From Burkholderiales bacterium (lineage in GTDB: Bacteria > Pseudomonadota > Gammaproteobacteria > Burkholderiales > Burkholderiaceae_C): DNA of 64,000 nucleotides. The stretch spans positions 62,001-126,000 of the forward strand of contig CANJJE010000005.1 in NCBI GenBank assembly GCA_947474755.1, in the 5' to 3' direction. The notes under the pieces were generated by a model. The model did not search any database. It was given only the letters and a program-made list of their open reading frames with translations, and was not told the origin of the DNA. The first letter of the stretch is position 1. Each line of letters starts with the position of its first letter. The position numbers and the translations under genes were made by a program. Shown piece after piece: positions 41,131 through 49,757 of this stretch.

Positions 41131-41856
41131 ATGTCATACACCCAACCCGTCACAGAACCACCGCGCGCCTCGCCCCGCCTCTACGGCCTGGTGCCCTGTG
41201 CCGGTTACGGTGAACGAGCTGGCACCGTCGGCCCGAAGCAGTACGAAGCGCTGGCCGGCAGCACGGTGGTCGGCCACACCCTGGCGGCCTTGCACCAGGT
41301 GGCTCGGCTGCATCGGGTGCTGGTGGTGCTGAGTCCGGCCGACAAGGTGTTCGAGTCTTGCGTCCCGCAGTTCGATGGCTGGGTGACGCGCACTGGCGGC
41401 GTCACCCGCGCCGACAGCGTCGCTGCAGGACTGCGCGAACTGGTCGAACGCGGCGCACAACCCACCGACTGGGTGCTGGTGCACGACGCCGCTCGCTGCC
41501 TGATCCGCGCCGAATGGGTCGATGCGCTGATCGATGCCTGCCTCGACGAAGACATCGGTGGTTTGCTCGCGCTGCCCGTGGCAGACACCTTGAAGCGCGA
41601 GCGGGCCGGCCGCGTCGAGTCCACCGTCGATCGCGCGCAGATGTGGCAGGCGCAGACGCCGCAGATGTTTCGTCTCGGCCTGCTGCGCGATGCGCTCGCG
41701 TCGGCGGCGCGCAGTGGTGCCAACGTCACCGACGAAGCCAGCGCCATCGAAGCGATGGGCCATGCGCCCCGCCTGGTGCGTTGCCCCGCGGAGAATTTCA
41801 AAGTGACATTTCCTCCTGACTTCGCACTGGCCGAGCGCCTGTTGCGTACCCGCTGA
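41131..41856 (+). CDS. ispD: 2-C-methyl-D-erythritol 4-phosphate cytidylyltransferase IspD
   Basis: This is a 241-residue CTP-dependent transferase of the MEP isoprenoid pathway. It has the N-terminal CTP loop LVPCAGYGERAG...GPKQY, VLVHDAARCLI, PVADTLKR and QTPQMFRLGLL. The canonical first motif is AAGxGxRM; here it reads PCAGYGERAG, still with the catalytic arginine. It is divergent from mfd (96 bases) and followed by ispF after 21 bases, the common pair. Confidence 0.95.
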   Translation: MSYTQPVTEPPRASPRLYGLVPCAGYGERAGTVGPKQYEALAGSTVVGHTLAALHQVARLHRVLVVLSPADKVFESCVPQFDGWVTRTGGVTRADSVAAGLRELVERGAQPTDWVLVHDAARCLIRAEWVDALIDACLDEDIGGLLALPVADTLKRERAGRVESTVDRAQMWQAQTPQMFRLGLLRDALASAARSGANVTDEASAIEAMGHAPRLVRCPAENFKVTFPPDFALAERLLRTR

Positions 41857-41877
41857 CCTGATCCCGAAAGCCGCGCG

Positions 41878-42381
41878 ATGAACAAACCGATGAAGGGCCC
41901 TGCATTTCGCATCGGCGAAGGCTGGGACACGCATGCGCTGGTGGTCGACCGTGCCTTGATCCTCGGCGGGGTCAACATCCCGCACACCCACGGACTGCTC
42001 GGGCATTCCGACGCCGATGCGCTCTCGCATGCGATCACCGATGCGCTGTTCGGTGCCGTTGCGCTGGGTGATATCGGCCGCCATTTCCCCGACACCGACG
42101 AACAGTTCCGCGGGGCCGATTCGGTGGCCTTGTTGGCCGAGGCGGTGCGGCGCGTGCGCGCGGCCGGCTGGGAGATCGGCAACATCGACGCGACCATCAT
42201 TGCCCAGTCGCCGAAGATGGCGCCCCACATCCTGGCAATGCGTTTGCGACTGGCCCAGGCACTGGCGATCGAACTCGATCAGATCAATGTGAAGGCCAAG
42301 ACGGCCGAACGCATGGGACCGGTCGGGCGTGGGGAATCGATCGAGACCCGCGCGGTCTGCCTGGTCTACCGCCGGGCCTGA
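41878..42381 (+). CDS. ispF: 2-C-methyl-D-erythritol 2,4-cyclodiphosphate synthase IspF
   Basis: This is a 167-residue trimeric enzyme of the MEP pathway. The zinc ligands appear in GWDTHAL (DxH) and in the [11 protein letters not shown] segment, with [11 protein letters not shown] and the [16 protein letters not shown]-terminal motif all intact. The usual GxGYDVH is GEGWDTH. It sits 21 bases after ispD and is convergent with envZ. Confidence 0.96.
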   Translation: MNKPMKGPAFRIGEGWDTHALVVDRALILGGVNIPHTHGLLGHSDADALSHAITDALFGAVALGDIGRHFPDTDEQFRGADSVALLAEAVRRVRAAGWEIGNIDATIIAQSPKMAPHILAMRLRLAQALAIELDQINVKAKTAERMGPVGRGESIETRAVCLVYRRA

Positions 42382-42388
42382 TCGGCGT

Positions 42389-43720
42389 TCACAGTGCCCG
42401 CTTGAGCCGGATGCGCGCCACCAGACCGGTGCCGTCGGTCGCATTGCCGAGTTCCAGCGTGCCGCCCATGCGCTGCATGGCCTTGTCGACGATTGCCAGG
42501 CCCAGGCCGGCGCCAGTGGCTGCAGTGCGTGCGGCGTCTCCGCGAAAGAACGGTGTGGTCAGCTGCGCGAGCTTTTTCGGATCGACGCCGCTGCCGTGGT
42601 CGCGGATGCTCAAGCTCACCCACGGGCCTTCGCGGGCATAGGTGATCTCCACCTCGGCGATGCCGGAGTCGGCGCTGCGGCCGTAGCGGCGCGCGTTCTC
42701 GAACAGGTTCTGCAGCACGCGGCCGAGTTCGGTGTCGTCAGCCATCACCATGGTGTCGATCGCCACCCGCGAGGTGATGCGGATGCTGGTCGGATCGCGG
42801 AACGCCGCGATCTCCCGGTCCACGATGCTGCTCAGGTGCACCGGCGACAGCCGCACCTCGCCCGGTCGCGAGTAGTCCATGAACTTGTCGATGATCGCGT
42901 CGAGCTGGTCGATGTCGAGGGCGATGTTGTTCTTGGCTTCTTCGTCCTGCACGCTCATCTCGGCTTCGAGCCGCAGGCGGGCGAGCGGGGTGCGCAGGTC
43001 ATGCGAAATGCCGGCCAGCATCACCGCTCGGTCTTCTTCCAGCTTGGCCAGCTCGCGCGCCATGCGATTGAAGCCCATATTGACCTGCCGGATCTCGCTG
43101 GTCAGCGTGCTCTCGTCGAGCCGTGAGTCGAACTCGCCTTCGCGGATGCGGCTGGCGGCGAACGACAGGTCTCGCAGAGGCTTGTTGATGGCGCGCGCGA
43201 TCGCCACCGAGGCCATCACCGTGGCCAGCAGCGCAATGCCGACCCAGATCACCAGCGTGCTGGTCGCCATCGGCCCGAGGCGGGTCGGATCGGCCTGCAG
43301 CCAATAAAGGTCGCCGTCGATTGCGAAGCCAACCCACAGGCCGGCGGCTCCGTTGACTTCGCTCGCCACCAGCGTGTCAGCCCCGAGCCGCGAGCGCAAT
43401 CCAGCGCCTATGGCACGCGAGAAGCGATCGACTTCGTAAGGCGTCCAGCGATCGCCCGGCTCGCGCGGCGCCAGCTTGACGCCGCCCTCGTCGGGAAGGC
43501 TCTTGATGACGGTCAGGCGGTGGATGCCGTCGGGCCCGCTCAACGCCGCGCGGGACAGGCTGACGAGGCTGGCAATCTGCTGCGCGGCCTGCACGGCGCG
43601 CGGCTCGAACTCCAGCGCGCGGAAGGTCTGCGTCCAGGCGTACACCCCGCCGAACAGCAGCAGTGCCAGCAGAACGAAGGTGCGCCAGAACAGGCTCAGC
43701 GCGATGTGCTTGCGCGTCAT
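42389..43720 (-). CDS. envZ: EnvZ-type sensor histidine kinase
   Basis: This is a 443-residue membrane sensor kinase. It has an N-terminal helix (8-29), a periplasmic domain (~30-150), a second helix (~152-173), a HAMP linker (RAINKPLRDL), and the dimerisation domain with phospho-accepting His240 (AGISHDLRTPLARLR, the EnvZ-type H box). The ATPase has NLFENARRYG and GSGV/GLGLAIV loops. It follows ompR by 78 bases on the same strand. The stimulus (osmolarity in enterobacteria) is not shown by the sequence. Confidence 0.9.
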   Translation of the reverse strand: MTRKHIALSLFWRTFVLLALLLFGGVYAWTQTFRALEFEPRAVQAAQQIASLVSLSRAALSGPDGIHRLTVIKSLPDEGGVKLAPREPGDRWTPYEVDRFSRAIGAGLRSRLGADTLVASEVNGAAGLWVGFAIDGDLYWLQADPTRLGPMATSTLVIWVGIALLATVMASVAIARAINKPLRDLSFAASRIREGEFDSRLDESTLTSEIRQVNMGFNRMARELAKLEEDRAVMLAGISHDLRTPLARLRLEAEMSVQDEEAKNNIALDIDQLDAIIDKFMDYSRPGEVRLSPVHLSSIVDREIAAFRDPTSIRITSRVAIDTMVMADDTELGRVLQNLFENARRYGRSADSGIAEVEITYAREGPWVSLSIRDHGSGVDPKKLAQLTTPFFRGDAARTAATGAGLGLAIVDKAMQRMGGTLELGNATDGTGLVARIRLKRAL

Positions 43721-43798
43721 GGCTGATCTATTCGGGCGCGCAGCGCATCAGCAGCGCCACGGTGCCGTGGCGCGCGCCGTCAGCCGAAGTCCGCTCGC

Positions 43799-44533
43799 TC
43801 AAGTCGCTTCGTCTGGCACGAACACATAGCCGACACCCCAGACCGTCTGGATGTAGCGCGGCTGGGCAGGGTCGGGTTCGATCATCTTGCGCAGGCGCGA
43901 GATCTGCACATCGAGGCTGCGATCGAAGGGCTCGAATTCACGCCCACGCGCCAGCTGCGCGAGCTTGTCGCGCGACAGAGGCTGCCGCGGGTGGCGCACC
44001 AGCGCCTTCAGCATCGAGAACTCGCCGGTGGTCAGCGCGATCTGCTCGCCTTCCTTCGACAGGCGACGCAAGGCGAGGTCGAACTCGAACGAGCCGAAGG
44101 TGACCGTCAGTGCTTCTTTCGCCGGGGCGCCGGGGGCCTCCAGCGACGGCCGGCGGCGCAGCACCGCATGGATGCGTGCGAGGAGTTCACGCGGGTTGAA
44201 TGGCTTGGGCAGGTAGTCGTCGGCGCCCACCTCCAGGCCGACGATGCGGTCCACATCCTCGACCTTCGCGGTCAGCATGATGATCGGTGTCAGGTCGTTG
44301 GCGGCGCGCAGCCGGCGGCAGATCGACAGGCCGTCTTCGCCGGGGAGCATCAGGTCGAGCACGATCAGGTCGATGGTTTCGCGCGTCAGCACGCGGTTGA
44401 GGGCCTTCGCGTCTTCTGCCAGCAGTACTTCGAAGCCCTCCTGAGTCAGGTAGCGGCGCAGCAGATCGCGGATGCGGGCGTCGTCGTCGACGACAACCAC
44501 GCGACTGGCTCGCGCCTGGGTGGCAGCATTCAT
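43799..44533 (-). CDS. ompR: OmpR-type response regulator
   Basis: This is a 244-residue OmpR/PhoB-family regulator. The receiver has the acidic pair D17-D18, phospho-acceptor Asp60 (IVLDLMLPGEDG) and Lys110 (YLPKPFNPREL); the winged-helix domain has the LTTGEFSML and SLDVQISRLRKMIE segments, ending GVGYVFVPD. ATG at 44533 is preceded by GGAG; the frame extends to 44935 without similarity. An inverted repeat of GTAACA lies just upstream, possibly for autoregulation. Output genes are not in the window. Confidence 0.92.
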   Translation of the reverse strand: MNAATQARASRVVVVDDDARIRDLLRRYLTQEGFEVLLAEDAKALNRVLTRETIDLIVLDLMLPGEDGLSICRRLRAANDLTPIIMLTAKVEDVDRIVGLEVGADDYLPKPFNPRELLARIHAVLRRRPSLEAPGAPAKEALTVTFGSFEFDLALRRLSKEGEQIALTTGEFSMLKALVRHPRQPLSRDKLAQLARGREFEPFDRSLDVQISRLRKMIEPDPAQPRYIQTVWGVGYVFVPDEAT

Positions 44534-44544
44534 GGAGCTCTCCG

Positions 44545-44616
44545 ATATGTAACAAGCGGGATTCTGTGGGCCTGCGCAGCCGGTTCGGTGCCGTTTTGAC
44601 CACCTGTTACAAATAT
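44545..44616. promoter_or_regulatory. Inverted GTAACA repeats upstream of ompR
   Basis: ATATGTAACA (44545-44554) and TGTTACAAATAT (44605-44616) face each other across 50 bases between ompR and the SIMPL gene. Both are extended by AT-rich ends (ATAT), making an imperfect inverted pair. GTAACA/TGTTAC-like cores occur in binding sites of OmpR-type regulators, so autoregulation is plausible but unproven. The first copy lies within about 20 bases of the ompR start. Confidence 0.35.
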
Positions 44617-44720
44617 GCAGGCTGCTCGCGTGCGCTGTGGCACGACTCGGCGTCATCGTTGGCAATCCCGCTCGCGTTAGGCTTCGCTGGCGCAGTTCGC
44701 GCCAGCCACTCCTGCTCACC

Positions 44721-45467
44721 ATGAACTCCATCTGCATTCGTCCGTCGTTGTCAGTTCGCTCGTCCCGCTGCCTTCGCTCAGCCTTTGCTGGGAGTGCCGT
44801 GGCGCTGTCGGCCATGGCAGTGCTGGCCGCCGATCCGGCGTCACCCAGTGGCGTGGTCGCGCTGACCGCCACCGCCAGCGTCGAGGTGACGCGCGATCTG
44901 ATGGCCGTCACGCTGTCTGCCACCCGCGAAGGCACCGATGCCAGTGCGGTTCAGTCGGCGCTGAAGCAGGCCCTCGACGCCGCCTTGCTCGAAGCCCGCG
45001 GCGCGGCCCGTGCCGGCCAGATCGATGTGCGCACCGGTAATTTCTCGATGAATCCGCGCTATTCGACCAAGGGCATGCTGAACGGCTGGCAAGGCACCGC
45101 CGAACTGGTGATCGAAGGCCGTGACCTGCCTGGCATCGGGCAACTGGCCGGCCGCATCCAGTCGATGGCGATTGCCCGCGTGTCGCAGGGCCTGTCGCGA
45201 GAGCAGCGCGAGAAGGCCGAGGGCAGCGTGACCGCGCAAGCCATCACGCGCTATCGCGCGCAGGCGGCCGAGGTCACCAAGCAGTTCGGCTACACCAGCT
45301 ACGCGGTGCGTGAGGTCGGCGTCAACAGCAACGAGCAGGGCGGACCCGAGCCGATGATGATGCGTGCGAGGGTCTTCGCAGCCGCTGCCGATGCTCCGCT
45401 GCCGATCGAAGCCGGTCAGACCAGCGTGTCGGTGACGGTCAGCGGCACGGTGCAGATGTTGAAGTGA
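44721..45467 (+). CDS. SIMPL (DUF541) domain periplasmic protein
   Basis: This is a 248-residue exported protein. Residues ~1-40 form a signal peptide ending MAVLAA, followed by a SIMPL/DUF541 domain starting VVALTATASVEVTRDLMAVTLSATREG and ending VSVTVSGTVQMLK, as in YggE-type proteins. YggE is linked to oxidative stress tolerance; the mechanism is unknown. The start at 44721 was chosen because the leader from it is a clean signal peptide; the frame opens upstream to 44637. It is divergent from ompR. Confidence 0.85.
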   Translation: MNSICIRPSLSVRSSRCLRSAFAGSAVALSAMAVLAADPASPSGVVALTATASVEVTRDLMAVTLSATREGTDASAVQSALKQALDAALLEARGAARAGQIDVRTGNFSMNPRYSTKGMLNGWQGTAELVIEGRDLPGIGQLAGRIQSMAIARVSQGLSREQREKAEGSVTAQAITRYRAQAAEVTKQFGYTSYAVREVGVNSNEQGGPEPMMMRARVFAAAADAPLPIEAGQTSVSVTVSGTVQMLK

Positions 45468-45527
45468 CGAGCTGAAACGAGGATCTGCATTCGCACCTTC
45501 GATCAAGGGCATTGCTACGATGCCTCG

Positions 45528-46400
45528 ATGAACACACCGCGTCTGCACCATGTGCCCTGCCTGAACTCGAACGGTCTGCATCGCGTGGCGTATTGGGAAT
45601 GGGGTGACCCGGCCAATCCGCGTGTGCTGGTGTGCGTGCACGGACTGACCCGGCAGGGCCGCGATTTCGATGTGCTGGCGTCCGCGATGAGCGACCACTA
45701 CCGTGTGGTGTGCCCCGACATCGCTGGCCGTGGTGAATCGGACTGGCTGCCAGACCCGGCCGAATATGGGGTGCCGCGTTATGCAGCCGACATGATCACA
45801 GTGCTCGCGCGCATCAACGCCGAGACGTTGCACTGGGTCGGGACCTCGATGGGCGGGCTGATCGGCATGGTGGTGGCTTCGCTGTCACCGCAGCCGCTGG
45901 TGTCGAGGCTGGTGATGAACGACGTCGGCCCGGTGCTGCCGGCTCAGGCGCTCGCGCGCATCAGTGCCTATCTCGGGGTGCCGCTGCGCTGGGACAGCGT
46001 CGACCAGGCTGCGGCTTACCTGTGGACCATCTCGAAGAGCTTCGGCCCGCACACCCGCGAGCAGTGGCTCGCACTGACCCGCCCGATGCTGCGGCCGGCT
46101 GAAGGCGGTGGCTGGCGGCTGCACTACGACCCCGCGATCGCGATCCCGTTCCAGACCTCGACGCCCGAATCAGCCGCTGCCTTCGAGGCATCGCTGTGGG
46201 CTGCCTATGACGCGGTCCGCTGCCCGACACTGCTGCTGCGCGGCGCCGACTCTGATCTGCTGACACTCGGGCATGCGCAGGAGATGACCCATCGCGGTCC
46301 CCGCGCCCAGTTGCACCAGTTCACTGGCGTGGGCCATGCACCGACCCTGATTGCCGACGACCAGGTCAAGCGGGTGCGGGAGTTCCTGCTGACAGCATGA
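45528..46400 (+). CDS. Alpha/beta hydrolase
   Basis: This is a 290-residue alpha/beta hydrolase. The nucleophile is Ser107 (GTSMGG), with oxyanion loop HGLTRQGRDF, acidic residue in LLRGADSDLL and the catalytic His in FTGVGHAPTL. The DIAGRGESDW strand is typical. The substrate is unknown. The stop overlaps the relA start (ATGA), so translation is coupled to relA, an arrangement I recall from other Burkholderiales. Confidence 0.88.
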   Translation: MNTPRLHHVPCLNSNGLHRVAYWEWGDPANPRVLVCVHGLTRQGRDFDVLASAMSDHYRVVCPDIAGRGESDWLPDPAEYGVPRYAADMITVLARINAETLHWVGTSMGGLIGMVVASLSPQPLVSRLVMNDVGPVLPAQALARISAYLGVPLRWDSVDQAAAYLWTISKSFGPHTREQWLALTRPMLRPAEGGGWRLHYDPAIAIPFQTSTPESAAAFEASLWAAYDAVRCPTLLLRGADSDLLTLGHAQEMTHRGPRAQLHQFTGVGHAPTLIADDQVKRVREFLLTA

Positions 46401-48682
46401 AGACCAGCGTTTCATCGGCGCGCGCGAACGCCGCAACCATCGTCGCGCTGACCGAGGCAGAGCCGGCAGATCGGTTGCTGGATGCTGCTGCAGCGCCCAG
46501 TGACAACACAGTGCAGGTTCAGCGCGCTCGTGCGTTCGCCGAGCCGTTGCTGGCCGGCCAGCCGCTGGACACGGGCGAAGACGCGCTCGAACACGCCGAT
46601 GGTGTTGCCGTCATCCTCGAAGGCATCGGTGCCGCTCCATCGATGCGGGCCGCAGCCTACCTGGTCTATGCCGGTGACTACCTGCAAAAGCCCGAGGAGG
46701 TCGTGTCCAAGGCTTTCGGGCCTTCGTACGCCAGTCTCGTGATGCACACCCGCAAGCTGGTGCAGATCCAGCGCGCCGCCCGCGAAGCGCAGTTCGATGG
46801 TGAGCAACGCGCGCTGCAGACCGAGCGGGTGCGCAAGATGCTGCTGGCTTTCTCGCGCGACCTGCGGGTGGTGCTGCTGCGGCTGGCCTCGCGACTGCAG
46901 ACGCTGCGCTACTTCGCGGCCCAGAAGCAGCCGTGTCCGCAGGCGCTGGCGCGCGAGTCCATGCAGGTGTTCGCGCCGCTCGCGAACCGGCTGGGCATCT
47001 GGCAGATCAAGTGGGAAATCGAAGACCTGGCGTTTCGCTTTCTGCAGCCTGAGCAGTACAAGACCGTCGCACGGCTGCTCGACGAGAAGCGCATCGAGCG
47101 CGAGCAGCAGGTGGAAGCCTTCCGCCAGCGGCTCGCCGAGCAGTTGAACAGCCATGGCATCGCCGCCGAAGTACAGGGTAGGCCGAAGCACCTGTACAGC
47201 ATCTGGAAGAAGATGCAGGGCAAAAGCCTGGGCTTCGATCGAGTGCTTGATGTGCGCGCGTTGCGGGTCATCGTGGCCGACGTGCCGGCCTGCTACGCGG
47301 CGCTTGGTCTGGTGCATCAGTTGCTGCCACCGCTGGCCGACGAGTTCGATGACTACATCGCTCGGCCGAAGGCGAACGGCTATCAGTCGTTGCACACCGT
47401 GGTGCTCGATGATGCAGCGAGGCCAGTCGAGGTTCAGATCCGCACGCGGGCGATGCACGAACACGCTGAACATGGCGTGGCAGCCCACTGGGCTTACAAG
47501 GAAGCGGGCGTCAAGGGCTACGCGGGCTCGGTGGCGGCCGATTCCGATTTCGATGCGCAGTTGGCGGAGGCCCGCAAAAGCGTGCTGCGCCAGCTGTTGG
47601 CCTGGGAGCGCGATTTCGTGGGACAGGACCGCCCGCTGGACGCCCCTGCCGTTGCCGACGCTGGCGCCACCTTCGACGATCGCATCTACGTGTTCACGCC
47701 ACAGGCGGCCATCGTCGAACTGACGGCCGGCGCGACGCCGATCGATTTCGCCTATGCGGTGCACACCGACCTCGGTCATCGCTGCCGCGGCGCCAGGATC
47801 GACGGTGCCATGGTGCCGCTGAACACCGCGCTGAAGAACGGCCAGACGGTCGAGGTCACCACCGCCAAGGAAGGCGGCCCGTCGATGGACTGGCTGAATG
47901 CGGACCTGGGCTATCTGCACAGCCCGCGATCCAAGGCCAAGGTACGCGCCTGGTTCAATGCGCGGGCGCAGGCCGAAACCATTGCGCGCGGACGTGAGGC
48001 GGTCGAAAGACTGTTGCAGCGCATCGGCAAGACGGTGGTCAAGCTCGATGACCTGGCCTCGCAGCTTGGCTTCCGCCAGGCCGATGCCTTGTTCGAGGTG
48101 GTCGGCAAGGACGAGTTCTCGCTGCGCACCATCGAGACGCTGCTGAAGCCGCCAGAGCCACTGCCGTCGGTCGACGAGGTGATCGCCCTGCGCAAGGCAC
48201 GGCCCGAAGGTGAGTCGCCCAAGGGTGGTGTGCTTGTGGTGGGTGTGGAGTCGCTGCTGACGACCTTGTCGCGCTGCTGTCGCCCGGCACCACCCGATGC
48301 CATCGGCGGTTACGTCACGCGGGGCAAGGGCGTGGCCATCCATCGCAGCGCTTGCAGCAACTTCAGGCAGATGGCGCAGCGCTTGCCCGAACGCGTGATC
48401 AGCGTCGCCTGGGGCGTGCCGCGCGCAGGCAAGGATGCGCTCTACCCGGTCGATGTGGTGGTCGAGGCGGCTGACCGTCAGGGCTTGCTGCGCGACATCT
48501 CCGAGGCGTTCTCGAAGGACAGGATGAACGTCACAGGCGTGAAAACGCAGTCGGTGCGAGACAGCGGCGGCAGCACTGCGTTCATGACCTTCACCGTCGA
48601 AGTGGCCGACGCGGCAAGGCTGGCGCAGGTGCTGCGCATGGTGGGGCAGGTCAGTGGCGTGCGGGCGGTGCGGCGCAAGTAG
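46397..48682 (+). CDS. relA: GTP pyrophosphokinase RelA
   Basis: This is a 761-residue long RSH protein. The N-terminal HD hydrolase domain is degenerate: the HD pair and the EDT motif are absent (residues ~60-180), so it should be a synthetase only. The synthetase domain has GRPKHLYSIWKKM, FDRVLDVRALRVIV and GYQSLHTVV. TGS (YVFTPQAAIVEL), a zinc-finger/helical region (SRCCRPAPPDAIGGY) and a C-terminal ACT domain follow. It produces (p)ppGpp upon amino acid starvation via stalled ribosomes. A separate SpoT is expected elsewhere. It overlaps the hydrolase gene by four bases. Confidence 0.94.
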   Translation: MKTSVSSARANAATIVALTEAEPADRLLDAAAAPSDNTVQVQRARAFAEPLLAGQPLDTGEDALEHADGVAVILEGIGAAPSMRAAAYLVYAGDYLQKPEEVVSKAFGPSYASLVMHTRKLVQIQRAAREAQFDGEQRALQTERVRKMLLAFSRDLRVVLLRLASRLQTLRYFAAQKQPCPQALARESMQVFAPLANRLGIWQIKWEIEDLAFRFLQPEQYKTVARLLDEKRIEREQQVEAFRQRLAEQLNSHGIAAEVQGRPKHLYSIWKKMQGKSLGFDRVLDVRALRVIVADVPACYAALGLVHQLLPPLADEFDDYIARPKANGYQSLHTVVLDDAARPVEVQIRTRAMHEHAEHGVAAHWAYKEAGVKGYAGSVAADSDFDAQLAEARKSVLRQLLAWERDFVGQDRPLDAPAVADAGATFDDRIYVFTPQAAIVELTAGATPIDFAYAVHTDLGHRCRGARIDGAMVPLNTALKNGQTVEVTTAKEGGPSMDWLNADLGYLHSPRSKAKVRAWFNARAQAETIARGREAVERLLQRIGKTVVKLDDLASQLGFRQADALFEVVGKDEFSLRTIETLLKPPEPLPSVDEVIALRKARPEGESPKGGVLVVGVESLLTTLSRCCRPAPPDAIGGYVTRGKGVAIHRSACSNFRQMAQRLPERVISVAWGVPRAGKDALYPVDVVVEAADRQGLLRDISEAFSKDRMNVTGVKTQSVRDSGGSTAFMTFTVEVADAARLAQVLRMVGQVSGVRAVRRK

Positions 48683-48772
48683 CGCAGCGCGCCAGCCTTG
48701 CAGATTGGCAGGGCGTTGCGCCGCATTTTCGGGCATTGAGGTCACCATGCGTCATGAGAATCGGGACGATCC

Positions 48773-49471
48773 ATGAACGCTGCGCACTTCGACGATCGGG
48801 TGGCCCGGATGCTGGCCTGGCAATGCCATCCACTGGTTTTCTGCATCGCTGCGCAGATGGCCAGCCGCGTGCGGCGCGCTGCCTTGCCGCCGTTCTGGTG
48901 CCGACCTCGGGTTGTGACCGCCGCGCTGGTCCTGCTGACCTGCGCGGCGATGGCGAGCGCCGACGTTCCAAACGCCTCTGCTCCAGGTTCGCCAACTGCC
49001 GCTTCGTCCGGCCCGGCGGTGATGTCGTCGCCGACCGCGAGCTCGGCTCATGCGCGCCCCGAAATCCGGCCGCTGCTCAGTGACGAGGACCGCCTCGCTG
49101 CGCAGCAAAAGGGCAAGCTGCTTCGGTCGTCGGACCCTGCTGCCGCCACAGCTCAGGCGCGATCGATCCAGCCCGTCACGGCCGCCTCGGCGAAGACCGC
49201 GTCGATAGCCGCGGTTCCCGTCGGTGGCTTGGCAGCCTATGCTCTGGTGACTGATGTCACACGCACCCGTGTCGCGTCCGAGTTGAGGCAGCAGTTGATG
49301 GGTTCCAGTGCCACGGTCGGCGATCTGCCCGGCACTCCGCGTGCCGAACTGATGCAGGTCGGCAGCGGCTGGCGAGCCGTGGTGTGGCCGTTCGCCACCG
49401 AGAGCGAGGCCGACAAGGCCAGAAGCATCCTCGCCGAACGCGGCATTCGCACGGAGTTGCTGAAGTTCTGA
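48773..49471 (+). CDS. Secreted/anchored protein with SPOR-like C-terminus
   Basis: This is a 232-residue protein of unknown function. A hydrophobic segment (about residues 46-63, ending AAMASA) is a signal or anchor; the first 45 residues may be overannotated, as an ATG further in (after residue 28) would give a more usual signal peptide. A Ser/Ala/Pro-rich linker follows, and the last ~75 residues have a SPOR-like pattern (AYALVTDVTRTR, a helix, then WRAVVWPFATESEADKARSI and a final strand). SPOR domains bind denuded peptidoglycan at septa. It stands between relA and tRNA-Val. Confidence 0.55.
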   Translation: MNAAHFDDRVARMLAWQCHPLVFCIAAQMASRVRRAALPPFWCRPRVVTAALVLLTCAAMASADVPNASAPGSPTAASSGPAVMSSPTASSAHARPEIRPLLSDEDRLAAQQKGKLLRSSDPAAATAQARSIQPVTAASAKTASIAAVPVGGLAAYALVTDVTRTRVASELRQQLMGSSATVGDLPGTPRAELMQVGSGWRAVVWPFATESEADKARSILAERGIRTELLKF

Positions 49472-49514
49472 GGCCACCGACTCCGCTGGGGGCTGATATA
49501 GTCTCCGGCTCAGC

Positions 49515-49591
49515 AGGCGCGTAGCTCAGCTGGTTAGAGCACCACCTTGACATGGTGGGGGTCGATGGTTCGAGTCCATTCGCGCCTACCA
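49515..49591 (+). tRNA. tRNA-Val (anticodon GAC)
   Basis: This is a 77-base cloverleaf with encoded CCA. The acceptor stem is AGGCGCG paired with CGCGCCT and discriminator A; the D arm is GCTC/GAGC; the anticodon stem CCACC/GGTGG holds loop TTGACAT with anticodon GAC (valine); the T arm is GATGG/CCATT with TTCGAGT loop. It stands alone, followed by a strong terminator. Confidence 0.95.
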
Positions 49592-49607
49592 GATTCGGTA
49601 GGAAACC

Positions 49608-49643
49608 AAAGCACCTGGCGGCAACGCCAGGTGCTTTCTTGTT
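49608..49643 (+). terminator. Rho-independent terminator after tRNA-Val
   Basis: A 13-base perfect stem (AAAGCACCTGGCG with CGCCAGGTGCTTT) with a stable GCAA tetraloop is followed by CTTGTT. It is 17 bases after the tRNA 3' end and faces the convergent pepP gene. Confidence 0.9.
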
Positions 49644-49757
49644 GGTGTTTGACGAGCCAGTGTCTGCGCAATGTCATGAGCGTGGTTCGCAGCGGTCAGC
49701 GCTCCGAGCACTCCAAGCGACCGGGTCGCAAGCCAGCGCCTCGACCAGGGGCCTGGC

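Noticed and set aside
46412..48748. A 778-residue open frame on the minus strand across relA
   Set aside because: Antisense of relA in GC-rich DNA; low-complexity His/Arg/Gln composition and no motifs. relA has full domain support.
49515..49591. tRNA-Val as an integration (att) site
   Set aside because: No integrase, no direct repeat of the tRNA 3' end downstream and no change in gene style; pepP and its operon follow directly.
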